A stretch of 64,000 nucleotides of DNA from Kribbella sp. VKM Ac-2568 (GCF_004345365.1 NZ_SLVF01000010.1:248001-312000), one strand, 5' to 3'; positions 1-9,079 are shown, numbered from the stretch's first letter. Notes: generated by a model from the sequence alone, not told the origin. Made by a program: numbers and translations.

Positions 1-10
1 GTACGGAAGG

Positions 11-2146
11 TCAGGCCGTGGACTTCATCCGGGCGGCGGCCGACTCGGGCATCGCCTCGTAGCGGGCGAAGCTGCGGGTGAAGGACGCGGCGCCGTGGGA
101 CAGCGAGCGCAGGTCGATCGCGTAGCGGGTGATCTCCACCTGCGGGACCTCCGCCTTCACCAGCGTGCGGTCCTCGCCGACGCGCTCGGTGCCGAGCAGT
201 CTGCCGCGACGGCCGGACAGGTCGCTCATCACCGCGCCGACCAGGTCGTCCGGCGTCAGGACGGAGACGAGATCGACCGGCTCGAGCAGGTTCACCTTGG
301 TCGCGGTGGCGGCCTCGCGGAGAGCGAGTCCACCCGCCATCTGGAACGCCATGTCCGACGAGTCGACGCTGTGCGCCTTGCCGTCGAGCAGGGTGACCCG
401 GATGTTCACCATCGGATAGCCCGCGCCGACCCCCTTCTCCATCTGCGCGCGGATCCCCTTCTCCACGCTCGGGATGAACTGCCGCGGCACCGCGCCGCCG
501 ACCACCTTGTCGACGAACTCGAACTCCATGCCCTCCGGCAGCGGCTCCACCTCGATGTCGCAGACGGCGTACTGGCCGTGGCCGCCGGACTGCTTCACGT
601 GCCGGCCGTGGCCCTTCGCCTTGCCACCGAAGGTCTCCCGCAGCGGCACGCGCAGTTCCACGGTGTCCACCGTCACGCCGTACCGGTTCGCCAGTGCGTC
701 GAGCACGACGTCGGAATGCGCCTCGCCCATGCACCACAGGACGATCTGGTGGGTCTCGGGGTTCTGCTCGATCCGGAGCGTCGGGTCTTCCGCGGCCAGC
801 CGCTGCAACCCGACCGACAGTTTGTCCTCGTCCGTCTTCGCATGAGCCTGTACTGCGACCGGAAGGAGCGGCTCGGGCATCGTCCAGGGCTTGAGCAGGA
901 GTGGATCCATCCTGTCGGACAGGGTGTCGCCGGTCTCCGCGCGAGTGAGCCGCCCGATCGCGCACAGATCACCCGCGACGACCGTGGTGGCGGGTCGCTG
1001 TTGCCGGCCCAGGGGGAACGACAGCGTGCCGATGCGCTCGTCCTCGTCGTGGTCCGCGTGGCTGTTGCCCTCACCGAAGAAGGACGTGAAATGGCCCGAC
1101 ACGTGAACCGTCGTGTCGGGCCTGATGGTGCCGGAGAACACCCGCACCAGGCTGACCCTGCCGACGTACGGGTCCGACGTCGTCTTCACCACCTCGGCGA
1201 GCAGTGGTCCCGAGGGATCGGTGGCCAGCTTGTTGCGCGGTACGCCGTGCGGGGTGAACACCTCGGGCAGCGGGTGCTCCAGTGGCGACGGGAAGCCGCT
1301 GGTCGCGACCTCGAGCAGTTCGTGGGTGCCGAGGCCGGTGCCGCTGCAGACCGGGATCACCGGGAAGAAGGAACCACGGGCGACCGCTCTCTCCAGGTCC
1401 TCGATCAGCACCGCCTGGTCGATCTCCTCGCCGCCGAGATAGCGCTCCATCAGCGACTCGTCCTCGGACTCCTCGATGATCCCCTCGATCAGGATGCCGC
1501 GGAGTTCCTCGATCTGATCGGCGTACTGCGGGTCCGGGGCGTGCGTGCTGCGGTTGCCGCCGTCGTACTCGTAGTACGTCTGGGAGAGCAGGCCGATCAG
1601 CCCCTTGCCGGCCGGGAGGTAGAGCGGCAGGACCTTGTCGCCGAACGCGTTCTGCGCCGTGGAGAGCGCATTCTCGTAGTTCGCGCGAGCGTGGTCCAGC
1701 TTGGTGATCACGACAGCCCGGGGCATCCCGACCCGGTCGCACTCCTGCCACAACGCCTTGGTCGGCTCATCCACGGCCTCGTTCGCCGCGACCACGAAGA
1801 GAGCGCAGTCCGCCGCGCGCAGGCCGGCCCGGAGCTCGCCGACGAAGTCTGCGTACCCGGGGGTGTCGATCAGGTTCACCTTGATGCCGTCGTGCTGCAG
1901 AGGCGCCAGCGCCAGTCCGACCGAGCGTTGCTGCCGGATCTCCGCGTCGTCGCAGTCGCACACCGTCGTACCGTCCACGACGCTGCCCGGTCTTGTGAGC
2001 ACGCCGGAGGCGACCAGCAAGGCCTCGACGAGGGTGGTCTTGCCCGCACCCGACGGGCCGACGAGCACCACGTTACGGATGGCGGCCGGGCTCTCCGCGA
2101 CAGGAGCAGCACCGGCGCCCTGGGAAGTATTCGTCTTGTCTGCCAT
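11..2146 (-). CDS. fusA2: EF-G-like translational GTPase (EF-G2 / FusA2 type)
   Basis: This 711-residue protein has the full EF-G layout: an N-terminal GTPase, then domains II to V. The P-loop near residue 30 reads GPSGAGKTT rather than the canonical AH(I/V)DxGKTT. G3 is DTPG, and G4 reads TKLD instead of NKxD. These changes are typical of the second EF-G of actinobacteria (mycobacterial FusA2), which is not the housekeeping elongation factor; the M. smegmatis homologue is reported to lack ribosome-stimulated GTPase activity. The ATG at 2146 was chosen because AGGAGG lies just upstream on the minus strand; the reading frame extends 19 codons further without support. No str-operon neighbours are present, which fits a stand-alone paralogue. 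Its cellular role is unknown. Confidence 0.9.
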   Translation of the reverse strand: MADKTNTSQGAGAAPVAESPAAIRNVVLVGPSGAGKTTLVEALLVASGVLTRPGSVVDGTTVCDCDDAEIRQQRSVGLALAPLQHDGIKVNLIDTPGYADFVGELRAGLRAADCALFVVAANEAVDEPTKALWQECDRVGMPRAVVITKLDHARANYENALSTAQNAFGDKVLPLYLPAGKGLIGLLSQTYYEYDGGNRSTHAPDPQYADQIEELRGILIEGIIEESEDESLMERYLGGEEIDQAVLIEDLERAVARGSFFPVIPVCSGTGLGTHELLEVATSGFPSPLEHPLPEVFTPHGVPRNKLATDPSGPLLAEVVKTTSDPYVGRVSLVRVFSGTIRPDTTVHVSGHFTSFFGEGNSHADHDEDERIGTLSFPLGRQQRPATTVVAGDLCAIGRLTRAETGDTLSDRMDPLLLKPWTMPEPLLPVAVQAHAKTDEDKLSVGLQRLAAEDPTLRIEQNPETHQIVLWCMGEAHSDVVLDALANRYGVTVDTVELRVPLRETFGGKAKGHGRHVKQSGGHGQYAVCDIEVEPLPEGMEFEFVDKVVGGAVPRQFIPSVEKGIRAQMEKGVGAGYPMVNIRVTLLDGKAHSVDSSDMAFQMAGGLALREAATATKVNLLEPVDLVSVLTPDDLVGAVMSDLSGRRGRLLGTERVGEDRTLVKAEVPQVEITRYAIDLRSLSHGAASFTRSFARYEAMPESAAARMKSTA

Positions 2147-2295
2147 GACGTTCCTCCTGGTTAAGCCACCATTCCCCCAACCCCCGCCCCAGCACAACCC
2201 CAACCCGCCGACAACCCCGCCTGAGCGGACTCTCCCGGGGCGCGCGGCCCTGGCCCCGCCCGCGAGCCGCTCGGCGCGCTGGCCCGCCGGTGTGG

Positions 2296-2407
2296 CTGGC
2301 CGCAGCCGGTACCACGCGGAGGTTGCTGCCGCGATGCCAGCAGCAGCCGGTACTGCGCGGAGGTTGCTGGTGTGGACTGGCAGCGGCCGGTACTGCGTGG
2401 CAGCCGG
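2296..2407. repeat. Three imperfect ~35-40 bp direct repeats
   Basis: Three tandem imperfect copies share the core CAGC-GCCGGTAC-GCG, near 2296-2332, 2336-2370 and 2376-2407; the first two continue into GGAGGTTGCTG. They lie in the non-coding gap upstream of the EF-G2-like gene and downstream of the coiled-coil gene. No function is evident. They may be decayed coding or minisatellite-type sequence. Confidence 0.6.
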
Positions 2408-2430
2408 TGGGGTGGCCAGCGGCGGAGAGT

Positions 2431-2512
2431 GTTGGCGTGGTGCTTGCAGAGAGGGCTGTGACAGCCGGGTGGGGTGGCTACGGGGTGGAGGGGGTTGGCG
2501 TGGTGCTCGCAG
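2431..2512. repeat. Pair of ~19 bp direct repeats 63 bp apart
   Basis: GTTGGCGTGGTGCTTGCAG at 2431-2449 recurs with one change at 2494-2512; similarity continues into AGGGCTGTGAC. The second copy overlaps the 3' end of the coiled-coil gene, so the repeat probably arose by duplication of that gene's tail. No function is assigned. Confidence 0.55.
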
Positions 2513-3533
2513 CTAGGGCTGTGACTACTGCGTGGAGGTCGTCGGGGTGGAGGCGTCGGTCGCGTGTCCGCTCGGCGGCCAGTTCAGCGCGCAGTACTTC
2601 GAGGTCGGCTCGCCGCTCGGCCTCGCCGGCTCGAGCAGCGTCGCGCTCGGCTGTGCCTAGCTCAACCGCGGCCGCCAATCTCCGGAGCTCATTCTCAACA
2701 TCTGCCTGCGTCTTGCGGGCATCGGCCTCGGCAGCTGCAAGCGCCTCGGCTGCCTCTGCCCTCGCGGCGGCTACAGCCCCCTGTCCCGCCCGCTCGGCGG
2801 CGGCGACGGCTTGCTGGGCCTCGTGTTGGGCGGCGGCTACCGCTTCCTGCTTCTCGCGGTTGGCGGTGGTGAGGGCTTCGCGAGTCAGGTGCTCGGCGGC
2901 TGCAAGTGCTTGGCGGGCCTGGTCCTCGACGGCTGTGGCGCGTTCTGATTCTCGGGTCAGCTGTACTTCGGCGGCTTGGCGGGCGGCGATCGCGTCCTGA
3001 GCCTGTTGCCGGGCGGCTCCCAGAGCCTCGGTGGCTTCGAGGGCCTGTCGCGCCGCAGCGTTCGCCCGCTCGACAGCCTCGGCGCGCTCCTTGGCAGCAC
3101 GCTCAGCGGTGGTGACGCTCTGCCGGGTCCGGTGTTCGGCGGTCGCCCGGGCTTCCTCGGCAGCGACCCGGGCTCTCTCGGCCTCGGCGACCTGGGTGTG
3201 AGCAGCCTCGACAGCTCCCACAGCAGCCGCCTCAACCTCGTCCAGCCGCGTTGTCACCGCATGGAGTGCAGCCGTCAGCGCGTCCACCGGCCCGCGGATC
3301 GTGTCGAGGTGCTCCCGCAGCCGCTCCGCATCCAGCCGGAAGGTGCTGCTCCCGGCATCCAGCCCGAGCGCTCCCAGCGCTTCCCGCTCAGCCCGCGCCA
3401 GCTGCGCACAGGTCCGCCCGCCCTCCCACCGCGTATCCCGGCAGAAACTTCGCGGCCGCCCACCCTGCACCCCAGGTCCCGGCAACTCCGCCCGGCACTT
3501 GCTGTATCCGCACCGTCCAGCGTCCTCACTCAT
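2478..3533 (-). CDS. Zinc-finger-like N-terminus plus long Ala/Glu-rich coiled coil
   Basis: The first ~45 residues contain a cysteine cluster (CGYSKC, then FC and TC) resembling a small zinc-binding motif. After it comes roughly 270 residues of almost uninterrupted A/E/R/Q-rich helix, strongly predicted as coiled coil by eye (repeated EA, AAE and RA steps). The overall design resembles KfrA-type DNA-binding coiled-coil proteins of plasmids and integrative elements, although no recognisable HTH is seen. The start at 3533 (MSEDAG) places the cysteine motif at the N-terminus; the frame opens ten codons earlier. A resolvase remnant lies just upstream and a tyrosine recombinase 2 kb away, so it may be a leftover of a mobile element. 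Function unknown. Confidence 0.7.
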   Translation of the reverse strand: MSEDAGRCGYSKCRAELPGPGVQGGRPRSFCRDTRWEGGRTCAQLARAEREALGALGLDAGSSTFRLDAERLREHLDTIRGPVDALTAALHAVTTRLDEVEAAAVGAVEAAHTQVAEAERARVAAEEARATAEHRTRQSVTTAERAAKERAEAVERANAAARQALEATEALGAARQQAQDAIAARQAAEVQLTRESERATAVEDQARQALAAAEHLTREALTTANREKQEAVAAAQHEAQQAVAAAERAGQGAVAAARAEAAEALAAAEADARKTQADVENELRRLAAAVELGTAERDAARAGEAERRADLEVLRAELAAERTRDRRLHPDDLHAVVTALAASTTPTPSTP

Positions 3534-3625
3534 GCCCGTGAGCGTAGAAGTTAGCGGTATCAAAACCTGGTAACTGATTCGGCGTTTCCAAAACCAAACC
3601 TAAACCCCACGAAACCTGTGTTTTG

Positions 3626-3742
3626 TTGGACAGTTTGGGTTGCTTGCCCCGGAGCTTTCCCTTGGCTTTGGCCACGGCCATCCCTTCTCGGGTCCGCAAC
3701 CGCAGCAGGTCGACTTCGAACTCGGCGAAAGTGGCATGCGCG
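3626..3742 (-). pseudogene. Serine resolvase/invertase remnant
   Basis: About 38 codons on the minus strand match the end of the catalytic domain of serine recombinases: FAEFEVDLLRLRTREGMAVA followed by KAKGKLRGKQPKLS. The catalytic serine region upstream and the C-terminal HTH downstream are absent. The frame runs on into unrelated sequence at about 3620. This is a short relic showing past activity of a mobile element between the coiled-coil gene and the SRPBCC gene. Confidence 0.7.
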
Positions 3743-3807
3743 GATGGTTGGGCGGTAGCGGCGCACCCGGCAACGAGGCAGGCGTCGCGTCCACTGCAGC
3801 GGGCGGC

Positions 3808-4248
3808 TCAGCGACGACCGGATTCCATGTACTTCTTGAGCCCAACCCAGTTCCGGCGCTCCCAACCGGGGCCGAAGAAGCTCAGCACCGGGGACAGCAC
3901 CCGCATCGGGCCGAGCAGAACCATGTCCCAGTCCCACCTCAGGCGCGTCCCGCCCTCGACCCCGTCGAATGTCAGCGTTCCGTCGACCCGCAGGTACGAC
4001 GAGCGCACGACATTGTGAAGGCCATGCGGTCTGTCGTACTCCACGATCTCCAGGGCCATCTCGCCCTTCGCGCCCATGCCCTTGGGCGCGGCTACGAATC
4101 GCGAGCCGATGCCGATCGGTCCTTCGCTCACCTTCTCGGCACGCACGATCCGAGGGTTGTACCTCGGCTCGTTCCGCTCATCGGCGACCAGGTCGAAAAC
4201 CTCGTCGACTGGCGCGTCGATAGTGACCTCTCCGTAAATGTGAGTCAT
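3808..4248 (-). CDS. SRPBCC (START/polyketide-cyclase-like) family protein
   Basis: The 146-residue protein begins with the family hallmark TIDAPVDEVFDLVADERNEP, followed by alternating strands and a C-terminal helix (residues ~115-140), as in single-domain SRPBCC proteins that bind hydrophobic ligands. The length is normal for the family and the gene looks intact. Its start lies ~290 bp from the DUF1707 gene, and it is probably transcribed alone. The ligand and reaction cannot be told from sequence. The DNA upstream (4249-4535) holds no convincing gene. Confidence 0.85.
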   Translation of the reverse strand: MTHIYGEVTIDAPVDEVFDLVADERNEPRYNPRIVRAEKVSEGPIGIGSRFVAAPKGMGAKGEMALEIVEYDRPHGLHNVVRSSYLRVDGTLTFDGVEGGTRLRWDWDMVLLGPMRVLSPVLSFFGPGWERRNWVGLKKYMESGRR

Positions 4249-4535
4249 CGCGATGCCCTCCCCGGTCGCGGTTGCCCTCGCGGACCACCATGCTGACTCG
4301 CAAGAAGGCGGACGAACCAGGGCCGTTGGTCAGGATCGGCTACTGGCGAATGTCCCCTCGATCGCGGCGCGGGTTCGGAGGCAGAGCAAGGGTGGGTGCC
4401 GTTCGACCGCTCATCGGCTGACCGGACGTGTGGCACTTCAGCAGCGGTCCTATCGGCCCGCTTTGAGGCGGTGCGGGACACAACGACCCCTCGCACGTTG
4501 GGAGCACGCGGCGCACACGGCTCCAGTCGAACCCC

Positions 4536-4925
4536 CTAGAGGTTCTTCTCCCGGATGTAGTAGATGAGCCAGTAGACGAGAGCCGCAGGTGGTGAGGTGC
4601 ACAACAGGATGATGAGTAGGCGGGAGTCGATTTCATACGTGGGTGACGCAGCTGCTTTCGGCTCGCCCGGCAGATCGCTCACGAGGGCATCGAGTTGCTC
4701 GCGGGTTCGTGCTTCGTGAGCCCCGGCCACGCGTTCTTCGAGCTCGGGCAGGGTCAGCCGGCCAACCGCGTAGTGGTGTTGCAGCTGCGCCGCGACCTGG
4801 TCGCGCTCGGCGTCCGAGGCCCGTACCGCAGGGCTGTTCGCGCGCTCCTCGCTGCCATTCAAGACGACCTCGCTGCTGTTCGTGACGGCCTCGCTGTTGT
4901 TCGTGCCGGCCTCTCTGTTGTTCAT
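4536..4925 (-). CDS. DUF1707 (SHOCT-like) membrane protein with N-terminal heptapeptide repeats
   Basis: Residues ~35-85 form a DUF1707 domain (AVRASDAERDQVAAQLQ, then GRLTLPELEERV and LVSDLP), a short helical module common in actinobacterial membrane and cell-surface proteins. A C-terminal transmembrane segment follows (LLIILLCTSPPAALVYWLIY). The first 35 residues are five degenerate 7-residue repeats of the type xNxSExx. The ATG overlaps the stop of the upstream ArsR-type gene by four bases, so the two form one operon and are probably translationally coupled. The role is unknown; an envelope function controlled by the neighbouring regulator is an inference. Confidence 0.8.
   Translation of the reverse strand: MNNREAGTNNSEAVTNSSEVVLNGSEERANSPAVRASDAERDQVAAQLQHHYAVGRLTLPELEERVAGAHEARTREQLDALVSDLPGEPKAAASPTYEIDSRLLIILLCTSPPAALVYWLIYYIREKNL
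4821..4925. repeat. Five 21-bp in-frame tandem repeats
   Basis: The 5' end of the DUF1707 gene is built of 21-bp units (4925-4905, 4904-4884, 4883-4863, 4862-4842, 4841-4821). They encode MNNREAG, TNNSEAV, TNSSEVV, LNGSEER and ANSPAVR. The central three are the most alike at DNA level. Such in-frame repeats can change number by slippage. Confidence 0.7.
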
Positions 4926-5506
4926 GGCGACCTCTCAGACTCGGGTGCGACGGCGTCCGCAGACGGGCGGTCTTGCAGGTCGACTACCGCGACGACCAGT
5001 CGCGTCCAGACGCCGGGGGCATCTTGGTCCGCGAACCGGGTGGTGAGCCGTTCGACGTCGTCGCGCAGTTCGGCGAGCGCCTCCTCGGTCAGCCGCAGCA
5101 CACCGCGGTACAGATCGACCTCCCGCCGGCCGCCGGCCTGCTTGGACCGATAGGCGGCGTTGATGTCGGCCCGGGTGGCATCCAGCATCGAGCCGAGGAA
5201 CTCGGCCATCTCCTCGGGGCTCACGGCATCGTCGGGGGGTTCGGTGACCGCGGGGGCGTAGACCCGCTCGACCTTGCCGCGGGCTAGCGGCCGGTATTCG
5301 GCGATCTCGATCAGCCCGGCCTTCTCAAGCTGACCTAGGTGGTAGTAGAGCCGGTCAGCCGGAACATCGGTGCGTCCGGCGAGCTCACGTGCGGACTGCG
5401 GCAGCTCCCACAGCACCTCCAGGAGCCGGATGCGCAGGGGATCGGCGAGTGCCTTGTGCACGCCCTGCCATCGCCGGGGCGACGCACCAGAGCCGTGTGT
5501 ACTCAT
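4922..5506 (-). CDS. ArsR-family winged-helix transcriptional regulator
   Basis: Residues ~10-85 form a winged HTH of the ArsR type: LADPLRIRLLEVLWELPQSA, then DVPADRLYYHLGQLEKAGLI and a wing with a VERVYAP strand. The C-terminal ~110 residues are a helical region (EEMAEFLGSMLDATRADINA, then RLTEEALAELRDDVERL) typical of larger HTH proteins with an effector or dimerisation domain. The start is ambiguous: ATG at 5506 (chosen), ATG at 5524 or ATG at 5572. AT-rich sequence around 5548-5565 looks like the promoter, which argues for the inner starts. It is the first gene of an operon with the DUF1707 protein. Confidence 0.8.
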   Translation of the reverse strand: MSTHGSGASPRRWQGVHKALADPLRIRLLEVLWELPQSARELAGRTDVPADRLYYHLGQLEKAGLIEIAEYRPLARGKVERVYAPAVTEPPDDAVSPEEMAEFLGSMLDATRADINAAYRSKQAGGRREVDLYRGVLRLTEEALAELRDDVERLTTRFADQDAPGVWTRLVVAVVDLQDRPSADAVAPESERSP

Positions 5507-5714
5507 CGACCGACCACCGTTCATTGCACTGATTTCCGTTGGTTGGAAGATTTTACAATCAAAAGGGTGCATGCGGCCGGTTGGACCAGGGCGCGCATCC
5601 GGCCGAACGCCTTCGAGCGTTCCGTCGCTCAGGACCCCTGGCGGGCGCGAGTCGGTCCGGAACGGCGCGGCGTGGGAGCCCCAGAGCTCCTGCCGAGTGG
5701 ACGAAAATCAGCAG

Positions 5715-7148
5715 ATGCCGCCGTCGGAACCGCCGCCCTCGGAGACGTCGCCCTCGGCACTGCCAGCCGTGGAGAAGGCGCCTGCGGAGTTGGCCGACTC
5801 GTCAGCGCGAATGCCCGCCCACGGCTCCGACGCGCTAGCAGTCCTGGAGGCCGCGCGAGCAGCAATCACAAGCGCACGAGTTCCGGCGATGGTTGGCCCA
5901 ACAGGTGGCCGCCGCCCAGGCACGGCACCCGGCACGGCCGACGGATCCGGCGCGGACGAGGGGTCGTGGCCGGGGGTCGTGGATCCGGAGGGGTTGCGAG
6001 AGCAACTTGCTGACTGGCTCAGCCAGTACGCGAACGCCGGCACTCGCCGGACCTACGCCTACGCACTCGGCCTCCCCGTCGAGTGGGTCGACTCCCTGGG
6101 ACGCGCCGGCAGCGCCGAGCGGACGCCTGGCCATGCATCTGGCCCGCCAGACCCAGTACCGGGCGATGCACCCGGCCGGGCGCCAGGTCAAGCACCAGGT
6201 CAGGTGCCAGTCGGCAAGACGGGGCCGCTACACCAACTGGCGTGGTTCAGGTGGTGTGCGGGCCGAGGGCTGGATCCGCGGGCGGCTACTGGCAACGAGG
6301 TGAAGGCGTGGCTGCATCAGCTGGACGCGGCCGGAGCCGAGAAGCGGACCAGGCAGCGGATGCTGTCCACCCTCTCCGCCTTCTACGGCCACCTCACTGA
6401 GACCGGCGTTGTCCCAGCCAACCCGGCCGCCCTCAACAGGAGCCGCCTCGGCCTTGGCAGCACCGCCCGCGACGCCTCGCCGACCATCCGGCTCACAGCG
6501 AGCCAACTGCGTGCACTTCTAGACGCAGCAGCCCGACTGCCCAACCGCACACGCCACCGCGACCTGTACTCCGCCCGCGCGGTGGCCGTGGTCGCGCTGC
6601 TGACCCTAGGCCTCCGAGTCTCCGAACTGGTCGGCCTGGACCGCGAGAGCCTCGTCGTGTCCGGGGGAGAGCCGATGCTGCGAGTCCTCGGCAAGGGCGG
6701 CGTCCACCGCGAGGTCTACCTGACCCAGCTAGCAGCCAACGCCCTCCGCGACTACCTGACCGAGCGGGACCGCACCAGCGAAGCATCCACCCCAGCCCTC
6801 CGCGGCCGAACCAGCGCCGGACGAACACCCCTGATCGCCACGCGCGACGGAGGACGCTGCTCCCGCTTCGACGTCAACACGCTGCTCCGGCGGATCGCAG
6901 TACAGGCCGGTCCTGCGCTAGCGGATGTCGCCGACCGCGTACACCCGCACGCCCTGCGGCATGCCTACGTGACCATTGCCCTCGAGCAGGACGCCCGCAT
7001 CCAGCACGTCCAGGCGGACGTCGGCCACGCCACCATCTCCACCACCCAGTACTACGACCGAGGCCGCCGCACCAGGGACACCACAGCCGCGGATCTGGTC
7101 GAAGCCGCCATCAACGCGGCCGGCGACGTACCGCCGAGCTCAGGTTGA
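5715..7148 (+). CDS. Tyrosine recombinase / integrase (XerC/D-like)
   Basis: The catalytic domain carries the whole tyrosine-recombinase set: Arg in LGLRVSELVGL, Lys in GKGGVHREV, HxxR in HPHALRHAY, His in GHATISTTQYY and the nucleophile Tyr in the same segment. An N-terminal SAM-like core-binding region is interrupted by a Pro/Gly-rich linker with PG-x-APGQ repeats, and the first ~100 residues are low complexity. The start is uncertain; ATG 5715 was chosen although it has no strong ribosome-binding site, and the frame is open from 5370. No excisionase or att site is seen beside it. It may be a stand-alone recombinase left by a mobile element. Confidence 0.75.
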   Translation: MPPSEPPPSETSPSALPAVEKAPAELADSSARMPAHGSDALAVLEAARAAITSARVPAMVGPTGGRRPGTAPGTADGSGADEGSWPGVVDPEGLREQLADWLSQYANAGTRRTYAYALGLPVEWVDSLGRAGSAERTPGHASGPPDPVPGDAPGRAPGQAPGQVPVGKTGPLHQLAWFRWCAGRGLDPRAATGNEVKAWLHQLDAAGAEKRTRQRMLSTLSAFYGHLTETGVVPANPAALNRSRLGLGSTARDASPTIRLTASQLRALLDAAARLPNRTRHRDLYSARAVAVVALLTLGLRVSELVGLDRESLVVSGGEPMLRVLGKGGVHREVYLTQLAANALRDYLTERDRTSEASTPALRGRTSAGRTPLIATRDGGRCSRFDVNTLLRRIAVQAGPALADVADRVHPHALRHAYVTIALEQDARIQHVQADVGHATISTTQYYDRGRRTRDTTAADLVEAAINAAGDVPPSSG

Positions 7149-7183
7149 CCGCCGCGGACCCCCGGCATCGGTACATTCGCCGC

Positions 7184-9079
7184 ATGCGTAGGGGATTCTT
7201 CACCGCCATCGTCTCGATCTTCGTCGGGTTCGTGCTGGCCGGGTTCGCGGTACCGACGGTCGCCGCCTCGTCGCTCAGCGACGACGTGATCGATTCGATG
7301 CGGTTCACCTACGAAGTGACTCCGGACGGTGTGCTGCAGGTGCGCGAGGAGATCGTCTACCGCTTCGGGCCGAGCTCCGGCCGGCACGGCATCGTCCGGG
7401 ATCTCGTCACCCGCGAGCCGTACGTCGACGACGACTCGAAGGACCAGCGCTACGACATCTCGAACGTGCGGGTGTCCAGCCCGTCCGGTGACAGCGCCGA
7501 GTTCACCCAGACCGTGAACAAGACGAACAACGACCGCGACCAGAGCCTGCAGCTGAAGATCGGCTCGGCGAACCGGACGGTCACCAACCCGACGGCGACG
7601 TACGTGATCGAGTACGAGGTGCGTGGCTCGTTGCGGCACTTCGACGACCACAGCGAGCTGTACTGGGACGCCACCGGCACGCTCACCGAGGCGGTCACCA
7701 AGAACGTCTCAGTCAGCGTGACCGTCCCGCAGGGCGTGCAGGCGGCCACTTGCTTCGCCGGTCCGCAGGGATCGACGACACCTTGCGACAGCGCGACGGT
7801 GTCGGGTGGAGTCGGTCAGTACAGGCAGGCACTGCTGGACTCGCGCAACGGACTGACGGTCGTCGCGTCGATTACGGCCGGTGCGGTCACCAACGACACC
7901 CCGCTCCTGTCCGATGCGCCAGGGTTGCTCGAACGCCAAGGGCTCACGGTCGGCGGGCTCATCGGCTCCGGCGTCGTCACCATCGGGGCGATCATCGCGG
8001 CGGTGCTCTACGGCAGGAACGGCAACAAGGACCAACGCTTCGCCGGTATGCCGCCGGGCACCTTCCCGCCCGACGGGATGGCCGCCCAGGTGGTCACGGA
8101 CGACCTGAGGGAGGACCAGATCCCGGTAGCGTTCTCGCCGCCGCGCATCCCGGTCGCCGAAGGTGGTCTGCTGATCGACGCGAAGGCGAACACGACCGAG
8201 ACCGCGGCGACGCTGATCGACCTCGCGGTACGCGGCGCCGTCCGGATCGACAACAACGGCCCGGAGCAGAAGGCCGTGCTGCTGAACCCGGCCGCCGCCA
8301 CCGTCCCGCACGAACAGGTACTGATGCAGGGGCTGTTCCCGACCCTGCAGCCGGGTTCGGAGATCGTCCTCGAGCGCAGGCCGACCGGCGACACCTCCAT
8401 GCGCCAGGCCCACGACGCGATGATCGGCCAGTTACGTCAGCAGATCCAGCAGCGCCAGTGGTACCTGCGGATGCCTCGCGCAGGCGGTGGTTCCAGCTTC
8501 GCCAGCGGCGCTCGCTGCGCATGTATCGCGATGGTCGGCTTCTGGGTGTTCGGTGCAGGCTTCGCCGGTACTGCGATCGCGGCCGCCACAGGTGGTCTGG
8601 GTCGTGCCGCGAGCATCGCGATCCCGGTGCTGGCGGTGATCGTCGCCATCGGGCTGTGGATCGGCAAGCGGTCGCAGGGCCAGCGCAACCCGGCCGGCCG
8701 GGCGGTGACGGATCAGCTGATCGGGTTCCGGACCTATCTCGCCACGGCCGAGGCCGACCAGCTCCGGTTCGAGGAGGGCGAGGACATCTTCAGCAAGTAC
8801 TTGCCCTGGGCAATCGCCTTCGGGCTGGCGGACCGCTGGCAGCGGGTCTGCGCGCAGCTGGTCGCCGCCGGCCGGATCACGCCGGATCCCTACTGGTACT
8901 CCGGTCCCGCGTACTACAGCTCGGGATTCGCGGCCGGAAGCATCAGCCAGACCGTGGCGAACACCTTCGACCCACCCCCGGCACCGGCCGGCAGCGGCGG
9001 GGGAGGCGGCAGCTCGTCCGGCTTCAGCGGCGGATCCTCCGGCGGAGGCGGCGGAGGCGGCGGCACCAGCTCCTGGTAA
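7184..9079 (+). CDS. DUF2207 predicted membrane protein
   Basis: The 631-residue protein starts with a signal peptide (RGFFTAIVSIFVGFVLAGFA). A DUF2207 extracytoplasmic domain follows, with the signature RHGIVRDL. A transmembrane segment sits near residue 265 (GLIGSGVVTIGAIIAAVLYG) and two more near 450-505. The C-terminus is a long Gly/Ser tail ending in SSW, common in this family. ATG 7184 was chosen because the signal peptide begins there; an earlier in-frame GTG/ATG adds only a non-hydrophobic leader. The cytoplasmic part contains the FSKYLPWAIAFGLADRW-type motif seen in DUF2207 proteins. The biochemical role is unknown. Confidence 0.85.
   Translation: MRRGFFTAIVSIFVGFVLAGFAVPTVAASSLSDDVIDSMRFTYEVTPDGVLQVREEIVYRFGPSSGRHGIVRDLVTREPYVDDDSKDQRYDISNVRVSSPSGDSAEFTQTVNKTNNDRDQSLQLKIGSANRTVTNPTATYVIEYEVRGSLRHFDDHSELYWDATGTLTEAVTKNVSVSVTVPQGVQAATCFAGPQGSTTPCDSATVSGGVGQYRQALLDSRNGLTVVASITAGAVTNDTPLLSDAPGLLERQGLTVGGLIGSGVVTIGAIIAAVLYGRNGNKDQRFAGMPPGTFPPDGMAAQVVTDDLREDQIPVAFSPPRIPVAEGGLLIDAKANTTETAATLIDLAVRGAVRIDNNGPEQKAVLLNPAAATVPHEQVLMQGLFPTLQPGSEIVLERRPTGDTSMRQAHDAMIGQLRQQIQQRQWYLRMPRAGGGSSFASGARCACIAMVGFWVFGAGFAGTAIAAATGGLGRAASIAIPVLAVIVAIGLWIGKRSQGQRNPAGRAVTDQLIGFRTYLATAEADQLRFEEGEDIFSKYLPWAIAFGLADRWQRVCAQLVAAGRITPDPYWYSGPAYYSSGFAAGSISQTVANTFDPPPAPAGSGGGGGSSSGFSGGSSGGGGGGGGTSSW

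Noticed and set aside
95-2164. Long plus-strand open frame (689 codons) opposite the EF-G2-like gene
   Set aside because: It is the antisense shadow of a clear GTPase gene; composition is Arg/His/Gln-rich with no family motifs.
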